Source: Orientallactaga sibirica (lineage: Eukaryota > Chordata > Mammalia > Rodentia > Dipodidae). From it: a DNA stretch of 64,000 nt. Below are positions 54,340-64,000 of this stretch, one piece after another. Under the pieces are notes generated by a model. It saw nothing but the letters and a program-made list of their open reading frames with translations, had not been told where the DNA came from and made no database searches. A program made the translations under genes and the position numbers. Numbering within the stretch: the stretch's first letter is position 1; each line of letters opens with the position of its first letter. The stretch lies in contig JAEOAD010000048.1 of assembly GCA_036365145.1 (NCBI GenBank), positions 12,224,501-12,288,500 on the forward strand, given 5' to 3'.

Positions 54340-56812
54340 CATTTATTATATGCACACACATGTACATATACAAATGCACACAAGCAAACTGTGACCAGAT
54401 GTTATTATATGTGCACACACATGTACATTCTGCATCTGACCTCCACTCTCATTTATTATATACAGGCGCACACACATGTACATATACAAACGCACACAAG
54501 CACACACGCACACTGTGACCTCGACTCTCATTTATTATATACAGGAGCACACACATGTACATATACAAACGCACACAAGCACACTGACCTGACTCTCATT
54601 TATTATATACAGAGCACACACATGTACATATACAAGCACACACACACAAGCACACAAGCACACTGCACACTGTGACTCGTTTATTATATACAGGCGCACA
54701 CACATGTACATATACAGCACACAAGCACACACACACTGTGACATATTTATTATATACAGGAGCACACACATGTACATATACAAACGCACACACGCACACT
54801 GTGACCTCGACTCTCATTTATTATATACAGGAGCACACACATGTACATATACAAACGCACACAAGCACACACGCACACTGTGACCTCGACTCTCGTTTAT
54901 TATATACAGGCGCACACACATGTACATATACAAACGCACACAAGCACACACGCACACTGTGACCTCCACTCTCGTTTATTATATACAGGAGCACACACAT
55001 GTACATATACAAACGCACACAAGCACACATGCACACTGTGACCTCCACTCTCGTTTATTATATACAGGCGCACACACATGTACATATACAAACGCACACA
55101 AGCACACATGCACACTGTGACCTTGACTCTCGTTTATTATATACAGGAGCACACACATGTACATATACAAACGCACACAAGCACACACGCACACTGTGAC
55201 CTCCACTCTCGTTTATTATATACAGGAGCACACACATGTACATATACAAATGCACACAAGCACACACGCACACTGTGACCTCGACTCTCATTTATTATAT
55301 ACAGGAGCACACACATGTAAATATACAAACGCACACAAGCACACATGCACACTGTGACCTCGACTCTCATTTATTATATACAGGCGCACACACATGTACA
55401 TATACAAACGCACACAAGCACACATGCACACTGTGACCTTGACTCTCGTTTATTATATACAGGAGCACACACATGTACATATACAAACGCACACAAGCAC
55501 ACATGCACACTGTGACCTCGACTCGTTTATTATATACAGGAGCACACACATGTACATATACAAATGCACACAAGCACACACGCACACTGTGACCTCCACT
55601 CATTTATTATTTATTATATACAGCACACTGTGACCCTCGACACACACATGTACATATACAAATGCACACAAGCACACACACACACACAAGCATGACACTC
55701 CACTGTGACCTCGACTCGTTTATTATATACAGGCGCACACACATGTACATATACAAATGCACACAACACACGCACACTGTGACCTCCACTCTCATTTATT
55801 ATATACAGGAGCACACACATGTACATATACAAACGTGCACACTGTGACCTCGACTCTCATTTATTATATACAGGAGCACACACATGTACATATACAAACG
55901 CACACAAGCACACACGCACACTGTGACCTCCACTCTCGTTTATTATATACAGGAGCACACACATGTACATATACAAACGCACACAAGCACACACGCACAC
56001 TGTGACCTCGACTCTCATTTATTATATACAGGTGCACACACATGTACATATACAAACGCACACAAGCACACACGCACACTGTGACCTCGACTCTCATTTA
56101 TTATATACAGGAGCACACACATGTACTCATTTATTATATACAGGCGCACACACATGTACATATACAAACGCACACAAGCACACACGCACACTGTGACCTC
56201 GACTCTCATTTATTATATACAGGAGCACACACATGTACATATACAAACGCACACAAGCACACACGCACACTGTGACCTCCACTCTCGTTTATTATATACA
56301 GGAGCACATGACACAAGCACACACGCACACTGTGACCTCCACTCGTTTATTATATACAGGCGCACACACATGTACATATACATTTATTATATACACTGTG
56401 ACCTCGACTCTCATTTATTATATACAGGTGCACGCGCATGTACATATACAAACGCACACAAGCACACACGCACACTGTGACCTCCACTCTCATTTATTAT
56501 ATACAGGAGCACACACATGTACATATACAAGCACACACAAGCACACACGCACACTGTGACCTCCACTCTCATTTATTATATACAGGAGCACACACATGTA
56601 CATATACAAACGCACACAAGCACACACGCACACTGTGACCTCGACTCTCATTTATTATATACAGGTGCATGCGCATGTACATATACAAGCGCACACAAGC
56701 ACACACGCACACTGTGACCTCCACTCTCGTTTATTATATACAGGAGCACATGCATGTACATATACAAACGCACACAAGCACACACGCACACTGTGACCTC
56801 CACTCTCATTTT
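54340..56812. repeat. 79-bp minisatellite array
   Basis: About 34 full and partial tandem units over 2.47 kb. Each full unit starts TTTATTATATACAGGMGCAC, then has a CACACATGTACATATAC segment, AAACGCACACAAGCACAC, and GTGACCTCSACTCTCR. Clean 79-bp steps occur at 54817-55449 and 55860-56097. Shortened units lie at 54530-54745, 55526-55860, 56097-56129 and 56287-56414. Both-strand frames of 60-119 codons arise from the repeat; 79 is not a multiple of 3, so frames shift each unit. Confidence 0.98.
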
Positions 56813-57324
56813 TTCAGGACACCAGAGCTCAGTTTTGTTTGTGACGTATCAAAAATCTGACGGGGGTTTCTCCTGAGGTGACCATGGCATGAGAGAAAGT
56901 CAGTTTGTTTCTCCCCCACTTTGCGGCAGTGCTGGCTTCGGAGGTCTTAACGGCTCGGAGGATGTCCTCGTTCTCGAGAGGCCACGCTTGATGACCTAGT
57001 TTATTATTCATTCAGGATTAGTTCTGAATCGCTGGGAGCAATCCTCAATGTATTCATCATTCTCTGCTTAGAGGAGGTTTCCATGGGACAGGACTTAATT
57101 CTCTCCTGAAATCAGTGTCTAAATTGTTTTAGCAAAGAACCAGTCCACTAATTACTGCGGAGTTCAGCTAACAGTGACGCAGGAGGCATTACAACATGTG
57201 AAGGGTCCAAAACTGCTCATCCATATAGAGGCCACGTCACTACCACCATGGTGTCATTGCAGCCTCAGCACACATTTCAGTGACAGCTGTAGGATTCAAG
57301 ATTCACTTCCATGAAAATTAACAG
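56813..57324. other. repeat-free single-copy block
   Basis: Begins at TTTTTTCAGGACACCAGAGC directly after the array. Balanced composition with several CpG sites (56930-56990). No exon recognised. Confidence 0.4.
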
Positions 57325-57484
57325 GCTGGGGAGATGGCTCAGTGGTTAAAGGCTTGCAAAGGCTGGAGGTCTGGGTTTGGTTTGAGTCCCCAGTACCCAC
57401 ATCAAGTCAAATGCCAAATGTACATGCATTTGGAGTTTGTTTGTAGTGGCAAGAGGTTCTGGTTCACCCAGTCTCCCTCTCTCA

Positions 57485-57523
<39 letters not shown>

Positions 57524-57538
57524 AATGTTTTTTAAAAA
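57325..57538 (+). mobile_element. B2-like SINE with (AAAT)n tail
   Basis: Head GGCTGGGGAGATGGCTCAGT, small deletions in the body, about ten AAAT units. Confidence 0.9.
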
Positions 57539-57548
57539 ACTGGTAAGT

Positions 57549-57755
57549 GGGCTGGAGAGATGGCTTAGCGGTTAAGGCACTTGGCTACAAATCCAAAGGA
57601 CTCAGTTTCCCAGGACCCACAGAAAGCCAGATGATCAAGGTGGTGCATGCGTCTAGAGTTCATTTGCAGTGGCTAAGACTCTCTGGTACATGCATTCTCC
57701 CTCTCTCTCTCTCTCTCTCTCAAATAAATAAATAAAATATTTTTTAAAAACTGGC
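57549..57755 (+). mobile_element. B2-like SINE
   Basis: AAAACTGGTAAGTG before and AAAACTGGCAAGTG after are the target duplication, placing it at the tail of the previous copy. Confidence 0.92.
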
Positions 57756-58423
57756 AAGTGTTCAAGGTAAGGCACAAATGCAGGAGCTAATTATATCTCC
57801 AGTCATGTTATATTAGTCATAACCCTACAGGACAGGAAACACTGTGCTCATGAAACTGACCCTGTGTCCTGGTGCTGTGTGACTTAAAGATGCAGGGTGT
57901 TCTCAGTTAGAATGCCTTGCGGTGTCAAATATTCCTTTCCCCCCCACAAAGCTGCCTATTTTAGATCATTCTGTTGAGCTGGCAAAAACACTGAAGGTCC
58001 TTTCTGTACACAAGTCAGGTGAGTCACCCTCCCACCAGCGTGTACAAACACGTTGCGCCAGGCACTATATATGTGATATATATCACATGAAGACCCAGGC
58101 CCAAAGGGATCAAGTGACAACTCCAATGAACGTACAGTCACAAGGCATACTGAGTGTTAGTGCAGACGTAGTTGTCTGGGAGCAGGTCCTCGGCTGAAGG
58201 TAGGGGACAATGTGACTGACATTAGAGATGTGCAGGGTCCTGGTCCTGTGCAAAGGGATGGGGTGTTGAAAGCATAAGGTATCAAGAGAGATGCAGATAG
58301 GGACCTGACCTGATGGAGCCTTCGGAGCCCCCTTCAATGACCTAGTCTATATACAAAAGACGAACAGATGTTGTGAGGACCAGTGACACACTCAGATCTG
58401 CACATAATAAAACTTCATTGGTA
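57756..58423. other. single-copy with MIR-like trace
   Basis: GGCCCAAAGGGATCAAGTGAC near 58097 recalls reversed MIR. An 18-bp palindrome is at 58071-58088. No gene seen. Confidence 0.4.
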
Positions 58424-58660
58424 GGGGCTGGAGAGATGGCTTAGCGGTTAAGGTGTTTGTCTGCAAAGCCAAAGGACCTCGGTTCAATTCCCCAGTACCC
58501 ACGTAAGCCAGATGCACGAGGGGGCGCATGCGTCTGGAGTTCATTTGCAATGGTTGGAGGCCCTGGCATGCCCATTCTCTCTCTCTCTCTCTCTCTCTCC
58601 GCTTTCTCTCTCACTCTCTGAAATAAATAAATAAATAAATTTTTAAAAATTAAAAAAAAA
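58424..58660 (+). mobile_element. B2-like SINE
   Basis: Complete copy with AAAACTTCATTGG on both sides. Confidence 0.95.
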
Positions 58661-59139
58661 ACTTCATTGGCAACATGGAGAGTAGATCGGATAAGTAAAT
58701 ATTCAAAGAATGACCAATTAGGAAGATAGCTTAGGCGTGGGAAACAGGACACGGCGGGAGGAGTGGCTGGGAATAAAGTGAACGAATGATACAAGCAGTG
58801 AAAGACACTGGCTCTGGGAGTGAATGGTTTATGGGGACTGAGGGCCGTGTCATTGGGACTGCTCTATCTTTAAGTTGCTTAAGCTGATGAACGTGGCGCC
58901 TTTCACCACAGCAAGCCAAGTTTGAGGGGAGGGTGGCAGGGAGAGACTGACTGGCAATTCTAGGCAGTCCTGTGGAGGCGTATAGAAGCGGGACATACAC
59001 TAGAGATGCATACCCAGAGCTCATAATTGTCTACATGTCCGTTGGTGTCACCAGCATGGGTGAGCAAGGCAGGGGAGAGAGCAGAATGAACCTTGGGTTT
59101 CCAGGAAATGACTGTGTGATGTGGAGTTTATACAAGTCA

Positions 59140-59275
59140 CAGGGATTCAAATCCAACCCCCACTTTCACAGCCAAGCTCAGGTGGTGTTCTGTGTGACCT
59201 GTCTATGAATGACTGCAATGGCTAAACTGGGTCTTCATTTCTCAGATGGAAAAATCTGAGGAAAAAGCCTTAGTT
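59140..59275 (+). repeat. MIR-like fragment
   Basis: GGATTCAAATCCAACCCCCA, TGTGTGACCTGTCTATGAA and CTTCATTTCTCAGATGGAAA follow MIR order. The flanking 58661-59139 and 59276-59643 have no gene that I can see. Confidence 0.65.
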
Positions 59276-59662
59276 AAGGCACACCGCCCACAAAAGACTG
59301 GTTTCCGAATTCTGAAGTCATTTGTCACAAGGTTTCATGCTTTCATGTGCTCAAACCACGTGCACTCCTTTCTCGGTCACTCAGAGACACCAGGCTGACG
59401 CTGGGAAGTGGGAGGCAAGCTTGGGTTCTGATGAAATGGGCCCCAGAAGTTTTATTTTTGTGACTCTCTTACACAAATCAAAGACTTTTTCTCAAACCTC
59501 TCTGCTCATTTATCTCACTCACTAATTTTATAAACCCTGTCAGGCGAGGCCAGCATGTATTTGATCTTGGAGCAAAGATCTGGATTTGCATTCATCAGCC
59601 CCTTAAGAACATGTTGAGTGAGGAACAGTTAAATTATCCATTAACTCATCAGCCAACTTTTT

Positions 59663-59878
59663 TTTGAGGTTTCTAATTATTTATATACTTATTTCTTTAT
59701 TTACAAGAGAAAGAGACAGATAGAGGGCTGGAGAGATGGCTTAGCGGTTAAGGCACTTGCCTGTCAAGCCAAAGGACCTTGGTTCGATTCCCCAGGACCC
59801 ATGTAAGTCAAAATGTATAAGATGGCACATGCACCTGGAGTTTGTTTGCAGTGGCTGAAAGCCCTGGTGTGCCCATTT

Positions 59879-59909
<31 letters not shown>

Positions 59910-60021
59910 GCCTCTTTCCCTCTCTCAAATAAGTAATAAATAAATAAGAAAGAGGCAGAGAGAGAGAGAGAGAATGAGTGCACCAGGGCCTTCAGCCATT
60001 GCAAACAAGCTCCAGACACAT
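59663..60021 (-). mobile_element. B2-like SINE, truncated, with nested B2
   Basis: Reversed tail (59670-59725) and part of the body (59960-60020). ACTCATCAGCCAACTTTTT (19 bp) flanks it exactly at 59644 and 60022. Confidence 0.92.
59726..59958 (+). mobile_element. B2-like SINE nested in opposite B2
   Basis: Full copy. Flanks AGAAAGAGACAGATAGAG and AGAAAGAGGCAGAGAGAG are duplicated target. Confidence 0.93.
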
Positions 60022-60137
60022 ACTCATCAGCCAACTTTTTGTTATAGTAAATAAATACAAATTCAGGCTCTTGAACATCCTTAGGAATCATTTCTTCCTT
60101 CCTCTGTATTCCAAGAGGCAAGCTCAAAGTTTAGCGG

Positions 60138-60301
60138 TTTTTTTTTGGGTGGGGGTGGGGTTCGAGGTAGGGTCTCACTCTAGCTCAGGCTGACCTTCTG
60201 GAATTCACTATGTAGTCTTAGGCTGGCCTCGAACTCATGGTGATCCTCATACCTCTGCCTCCGAGTGCTGAAATTAAAGGTGTGTGCCACCATGCCCAGC
60301 T
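60138..60301 (-). mobile_element. B1-like SINE
   Basis: Reverse copy, TTCGAGGTAGGGTCTCACTC to GTGCCACCATGCCCAGC. Confidence 0.95.
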
Positions 60302-60331
60302 TAAGTTAGTGTGTTTTTTTTAAATATTTTA

Positions 60332-60495
60332 GCAGGGCATGATGACCCATGCCTTTAATCTCAGCACTCGGGATGTAGAGGTAGGAGGATCACTGTGAGT
60401 TCAAGGCCACCCTGAGATTCTGAGACTACATAGTGAATTCCAGGTCAGCCTGAGCTAGAGTGAGACCCTATCTCGAAAAACAAAAGAAAAAAAAT
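60332..60495 (+). mobile_element. B1-like SINE
   Basis: AGCAGGGCATGATGACCCAT to CTATCTCGAAAAAC. AAATATTTTAGC before and after. Faces the reversed B1 at 60138-60301. Confidence 0.93.
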
Positions 60496-60501
60496 ATTTT
60501 A

Positions 60502-60628
60502 GCCAGTGTGGTGGTACACACCATTATTCCCAGCACGCGGGAGGCAGAGGTAGGAGGATCATCATGAGTTCAAGGTCACCCGTGACTACATTGTGAATTC
60601 CAGGTCAGCTTGAGACCTTACCTTAAAA
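60502..60628 (+). mobile_element. B1-like SINE, diverged
   Basis: AGCCAGTGTGGTGGTACACA, then GAGACCTTACCTTAAAAG. Small internal deletions. Confidence 0.88.
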
Positions 60629-60638
60629 GATCAAGTAT

Positions 60639-60669
<31 letters not shown>

Positions 60670-60845
60670 TTTGTTTTGTTTATTTATTTTCAAGCAGAGA
60701 GAGAGAGAGGATGGGTACACTAAGGCCTCTAGCCACCACGAATGGACTTTGTGCATCTGGCTTTATGTGAGTACTGGGGAATCAAACCCAGGTCTTTGGG
60801 CATTGCAGGCAAGTGCCGTAACTGCTGAGCCATCTCTCTAGCCCC
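60629..60845 (-). mobile_element. B2-like SINE
   Basis: Reverse copy from (TTTA)n to CTGAGCCATCTCTCTAGCCC. Confidence 0.92.
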
Positions 60846-61324
60846 CAATGTTTAGTTTTTATGATAAAATTACCATTCAATATTTTAGCATTCTACAAAT
60901 TTTAGGTTTTCTTTACCTGGTAAAAAGGCATTCAGAATACTCTCCCTGAGTGACTCAGGCCAGGTTGGGGAGGGGGGTGGAGTTTTAAAAAGGTGACTGA
61001 AAGGTAGATGTGTCTGCTAAATGCCACAAGTATTCTGGTAGGTAATATGATGCGCAGAAAGAGGTGGGCCCCAGTATGACATCCCATAGACAATGCTTCT
61101 AAAGGACCCACCTGCAAGTTCCTTGTTAATTGTAACCACTACTGTCCTGGGCCCTCAGAGACCCTTCCATGTCCCATGCTCCCTCTTTGGCCTCTAGAAT
61201 CTTTGGCCTGCTTCTACCCAGAATCTTCTTTTCCGATGTCCCTGCACTAGTGAAGCTCTATGTTACTCTTTATGCCCAGGCTCAGCTTTCACATCTTTGG
61301 AAACCTCTTTGACCTCTCCTTTTG

Positions 61325-61536
61325 TTTTTATGTGTTTTTTTGAGAGAGAGAGAGACAGAGAATGGGCATACCAATGGCTCAAACTCCAGACGCATGTGCC
61401 CCCTCGTGGGCAAGCGCAGCATGGCGCCCTTGTGTCACTTTTTGCCTCTGGCTAAATATGGGACCTGGAGAATCAAACGGGCGTTCTTAGGCTTAGCAGG
61501 CAGACACCTTAACTGCTAAGTCATCTCTCCAGCCCT
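61325..61536 (-). mobile_element. B2-long SINE
   Basis: Reverse copy. CCCCCTCGTGGGCAAGCGC and ATGGCGCCCTTGTGTCAC are the lineage marks. TGACCTCTCCTTTT flanks both ends. Box-B word single. Confidence 0.92.
61396..61409 (-). promoter_or_regulatory. CTCF-like motif in SINE
   Basis: The reverse complement is CCACGAGGGGGCAC, one deviation from CCASYAGRKGGCRS. Confidence 0.45.
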
Positions 61537-61984
61537 GACCTCTCCTTTTTAAAGCTCCTCCCCTGTGTCTAGCTGGCACTCTCTACTCCCATATTTTAAT
61601 AGCTACATACCACAGAAAAGATCCATTTATTGAATGTCTCTGCCCTTGTGCCAAAGCACTGGATTAGCTCACACAGGACTGTGTGGCCAGCATCCTCCCT
61701 GTCATATGCCTCTGGCCAAGTCATTTGTTCAAGGAATAAATAAAGAACCAAATAGTCAAAGGACTCTGCCAGGCTCTTGCCCTCACCCTCAGACCCATGG
61801 GAGAGATGGATGCAGCTGGAAAAAAAAAAAAAAGGCCAGAAAGCAGAGAGCCACACTAGTCACCCAAGTCAGGACACTGTGTCTTGCCCAAAGGTCCTCT
61901 GGGGCTAAGAATGGGACCAGCTTGTTTTTTGTTCCTGATTTTGTTCCTATGGTGGGCAGGACACTTCAATTCCCCTATCTATAT

Positions 61985-62054
61985 TAGCCCATTTTGTATT
62001 GTTATGCTATGATGTCTGAAGTTGAGTACCTTATAAAGAAGAGAGTTTATTTTG
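61985..62054 (-). repeat. MaLR-like fragment
   Basis: TAGCCCATTTTGTATTGTTA and TTATAAAGAAGAGAGTTTAT resemble the antisense MST/MLT start. Confidence 0.5.
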
Positions 62055-62200
62055 AGGCCTGGGGAAATGGCTCAGCAGTTAAAGGGGCATACCTGCAAAT
62101 CCTTCCAGCCTGGGGTGCCCTAGTTCGATTCCTCAGTACCCATGTAAAGCCAGATGCCCAAAGTGGTGTATGTGTCTGGAGTTCCTCTGGTTGTGACTTG
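62055..62200 (+). mobile_element. B2-like SINE, 3'-truncated
   Basis: Head GCCTGGGGAAATGGCTCAGC and body to TGTCTGGAGTTCCTCTGG. No CT tract or tail. Confidence 0.85.
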
Positions 62201-62331
62201 CAAAGTGAGGAAGTTTGAGAGCATGGCTCCTGCATCTGCTCAACTTCCGGAGCGGTCTCATCTCACAGTAGAGAAGCAAACTGGTGGAAAGATTAGGCTC
62301 ACTTGCAATAAAAAAAAAAAAGCAAGATGGA

Positions 62332-62578
62332 GGGCCTGGAGAGACGGCTTAGCAGTTAAGCACTTGTCTGTGAACCTAAGGTTCCCGGTTCTCGATATTC
62401 CCCAGGACCCACGTAAACCAGATGCACAAGGTGGCGCATGCATCTGGAGTTCGTTTGCAGTGGCTGGAGGTCCTTACGCACCCATTCTCTCCCTATCTAT
62501 CTGTCTGTCACTCTCAAATAAATAAATAAAATATAAACAAAAAATTGTTGTTGTTGTTGTTTTTTAAAAAAAAAAAAA
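62332..62578 (+). mobile_element. B2-like SINE
   Basis: Head CCTGGAGAGACGGCTTAGCA. AGCAAGATGGAG on both sides. The tail includes (GTT)n and poly(A). Confidence 0.92.
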
Positions 62579-62959
62579 AAGAGCAAGATGGAGCAGATGA
62601 TGCTGCACGCACTTTTAAAACAATCCAGGCAACCAGAACCGACTCCCTCAAGTGAAACGTTAATCCGCTCAGGTGGCCACATCCCTCAGGACCTAAATGC
62701 CTCTTAAAGGCCCTGTCACCTCTAATACTGTTACTTTGGGGACCAAGCTTCAGGATGAGTTGTAGTGGACAGATCATATCCAACCATAGCACCGCCTATG
62801 AAGTCAGGGAAAGAAGATTGCCCGAGTCCAGGACAAAATGAGACACGTTCTAAGAAAACACATAATATTATCAGTGATAGAGAGAGAGGAAGAAAGAGAG
62901 AGAGAGATCAAGGTCTAAGGTGAGGCCCTGGGTCCTCTTTCCCAATCAAATACAAAATG

Positions 62960-63120
62960 GTGTAACCCCTATTGCAGGGAATTTGACAACATCTAACAAA
63001 ATCACGTACACATTTGCCCTTCGAACCAGCAACTCACTTTTAGGAATTTATTTCAAGAGAACCTGAACTTATTCTAACTATTTTGGAAAGCTAAAGTAAA
63101 TAAAAATCTCTAAAATCACA
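62960..63120 (+). repeat. L1M-like ancient L1 3' region
   Basis: TTGACAACATCTAACAAAAT, CCTTCGAACCAGCAACTCAC and TTTTAGGAATTTATTTCAAG match the well-known L1M segment near the ORF2 end. It may extend to about 63460 with low similarity. Confidence 0.6.
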
Positions 63121-63467
63121 ACCCAATTGAAACAAATCAATTTCACAGCCTACCTGCTAGGTGGCACAACCACCCAACTAGAACTATACCAGGCGCTTGG
63201 AAACACAACAATGTGATTGTGTATGTCTTGAGGGATATACTCGAAGAACAAGAATGGGAGAAGGGGCATGCTGCTTTCAGGAAACATGTGGTAATGCTGG
63301 TTTGTGTATGTGCTGTGGGATAATGCAACTTTAGCATGGAAGAGTAGAAAATTTACAAAACCAGTATGATTAAGATTTTTAAAAAAATAATAGTTGAAAA
63401 TCAAATGTATGCACTTTAATTCTTATCTCTGACTACAGGAAGGACAGAAATGTATACTCTAGTGTGT

Positions 63468-63680
63468 TCTTTATTTATTTAATTAGTTAATTTATTTATT
63501 TGCAAGCAGAGAGAGACGGAGCAAGAATGGGCAAGCCAGGGCTTCCAGCCACTCACTGCAAACGAACTCCAGATACATATGCCCCTTTGTGCATCTGGCT
63601 TTACATGGGTACTGGGGGAATTGAACTCTCATAGTTAGGTTTTGCAGGCAAATTCCTTCACCTCTGCACCATCTCTCCAG
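63468..63680 (-). mobile_element. B2-like SINE
   Basis: Reverse copy from TTTATTTATTTAATTAGT to CACCATCTCTCCAGCCC. The remaining 63681-64000 shows no gene or known repeat. Confidence 0.9.
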
Positions 63681-64000
63681 CCCACACGTCAGTGGTTTGC
63701 AATGGCAAACCGTTTTCTATGAAGAGGAACCCAGATTCCTTGGAGTAGTGGTTACAATCAGATGGGGAGAGGAGTTAGTTTGGACTGCCCTGTCACACCA
63801 GAAAACAAAGAAACAAAGTCATGTTAGATGGCAAGTGAAAAGACCCCCCACTGCCAAAAACGTAGAGCATCACGAAGGATGCCAAATGAAAGATTGAGAT
63901 GGGTCCAGAGCTCTTCCAGAACGATGCTAACAATTTAGCAAGGTCCCTGGTTAACTCTGCAAGGGTAAAGGAATCATGTCAGTACTTTGAAAAAATAAGT

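Larger units (their letters stand above)
61180..61640 (+). repeat. L2-like element split by a SINE
   Basis: CAGGCTCAGCTTTCACATCT, TTTGACCTCTCC and CTAGCTGGCACTCTCTACTC follow the L2 3' region. A B2-long interrupts it. Confidence 0.55.

Noticed and set aside
54340..56812. CRISPR-like array of regular repeats
   Set aside because: The units are contiguous, with no unique spacers, and the genome is mammalian.
54391..56860. Many open frames of 60-119 codons rich in His, Thr and Tyr (plus) or Cys and Val (minus)
   Set aside because: They follow the 79-bp repeat, shift frame in each unit, and stop at the same repeated TGA or equivalent. No gene.
63155..63170. CTCF-like CTGCTAGGTGGCAC
   Set aside because: Two mismatches at important core positions.

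Overview
The window looks like nuclear DNA of a myomorph rodent, most probably a jerboa-type (Dipodoidea) genome. The evidence is the repeat content. Dozens of tRNA-derived B2-like SINEs and 7SL-derived B1-like SINEs occur, and both resemble but clearly differ from the mouse versions. L1 3' ends read like the rodent Lx-type 3' UTR, and ancient mammalian repeats (MIR, L2, L1M, MLT1, MER5A-like) lie between them. The species is inferred from memory of repeat families, not from a search.

I see no convincing protein-coding exon, tRNA, rRNA, CRISPR array or operon. Every long reading frame is either inside a repeat (SINE CT tails, purine microsatellites, the 79-bp array) or lacks a recognisable domain. 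The window is best read as intergenic or deep intronic sequence.

Layout. 1-2360: URR1/MaLR-like repeats and a 22-bp minisatellite. 2.5-7.5 kb: SINE-dense, with an inverted B1 pair and serial B2 insertions. 7.6-9.7 kb: mostly single-copy, with a strong CTCF-like motif at 8076-8089. 10-17 kb: old LTR-like repeats, L2, MIR and an ID-like SINE. 17-23 kb: B2 copies and an old L1 3' end. 23.6-25.7 kb: two L1 3' ends in opposite orientation. 26-33 kb: mixed single-copy DNA and SINEs. 33.2-36.1 kb: a polypurine tract, then a long L1 3' end split by two SINEs. 37-43 kb: GC-richer single-copy DNA, a nested B1/L1 locus, a split MER5A-like element and a second polypurine tract. 43-49 kb: LTR-like repeats, MLT1, and a 371-bp solo LTR with a 6-bp target duplication inside a B2. 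49-54 kb: B1/B2/L1/L2. 54.34-56.81 kb: an array of about 34 full and partial 79-bp units, the most striking structure. 57-64 kb: SINEs, MIR, L2 and L1M remnants.

No genes act together here. The functional candidates are architectural: CTCF-like motifs, several of them carried by one SINE lineage; a minisatellite rich in alternating purine-pyrimidine DNA; inverted SINE pairs that could fold in RNA; and polypurine mirror-type tracts. No undescribed multi-gene system was found.
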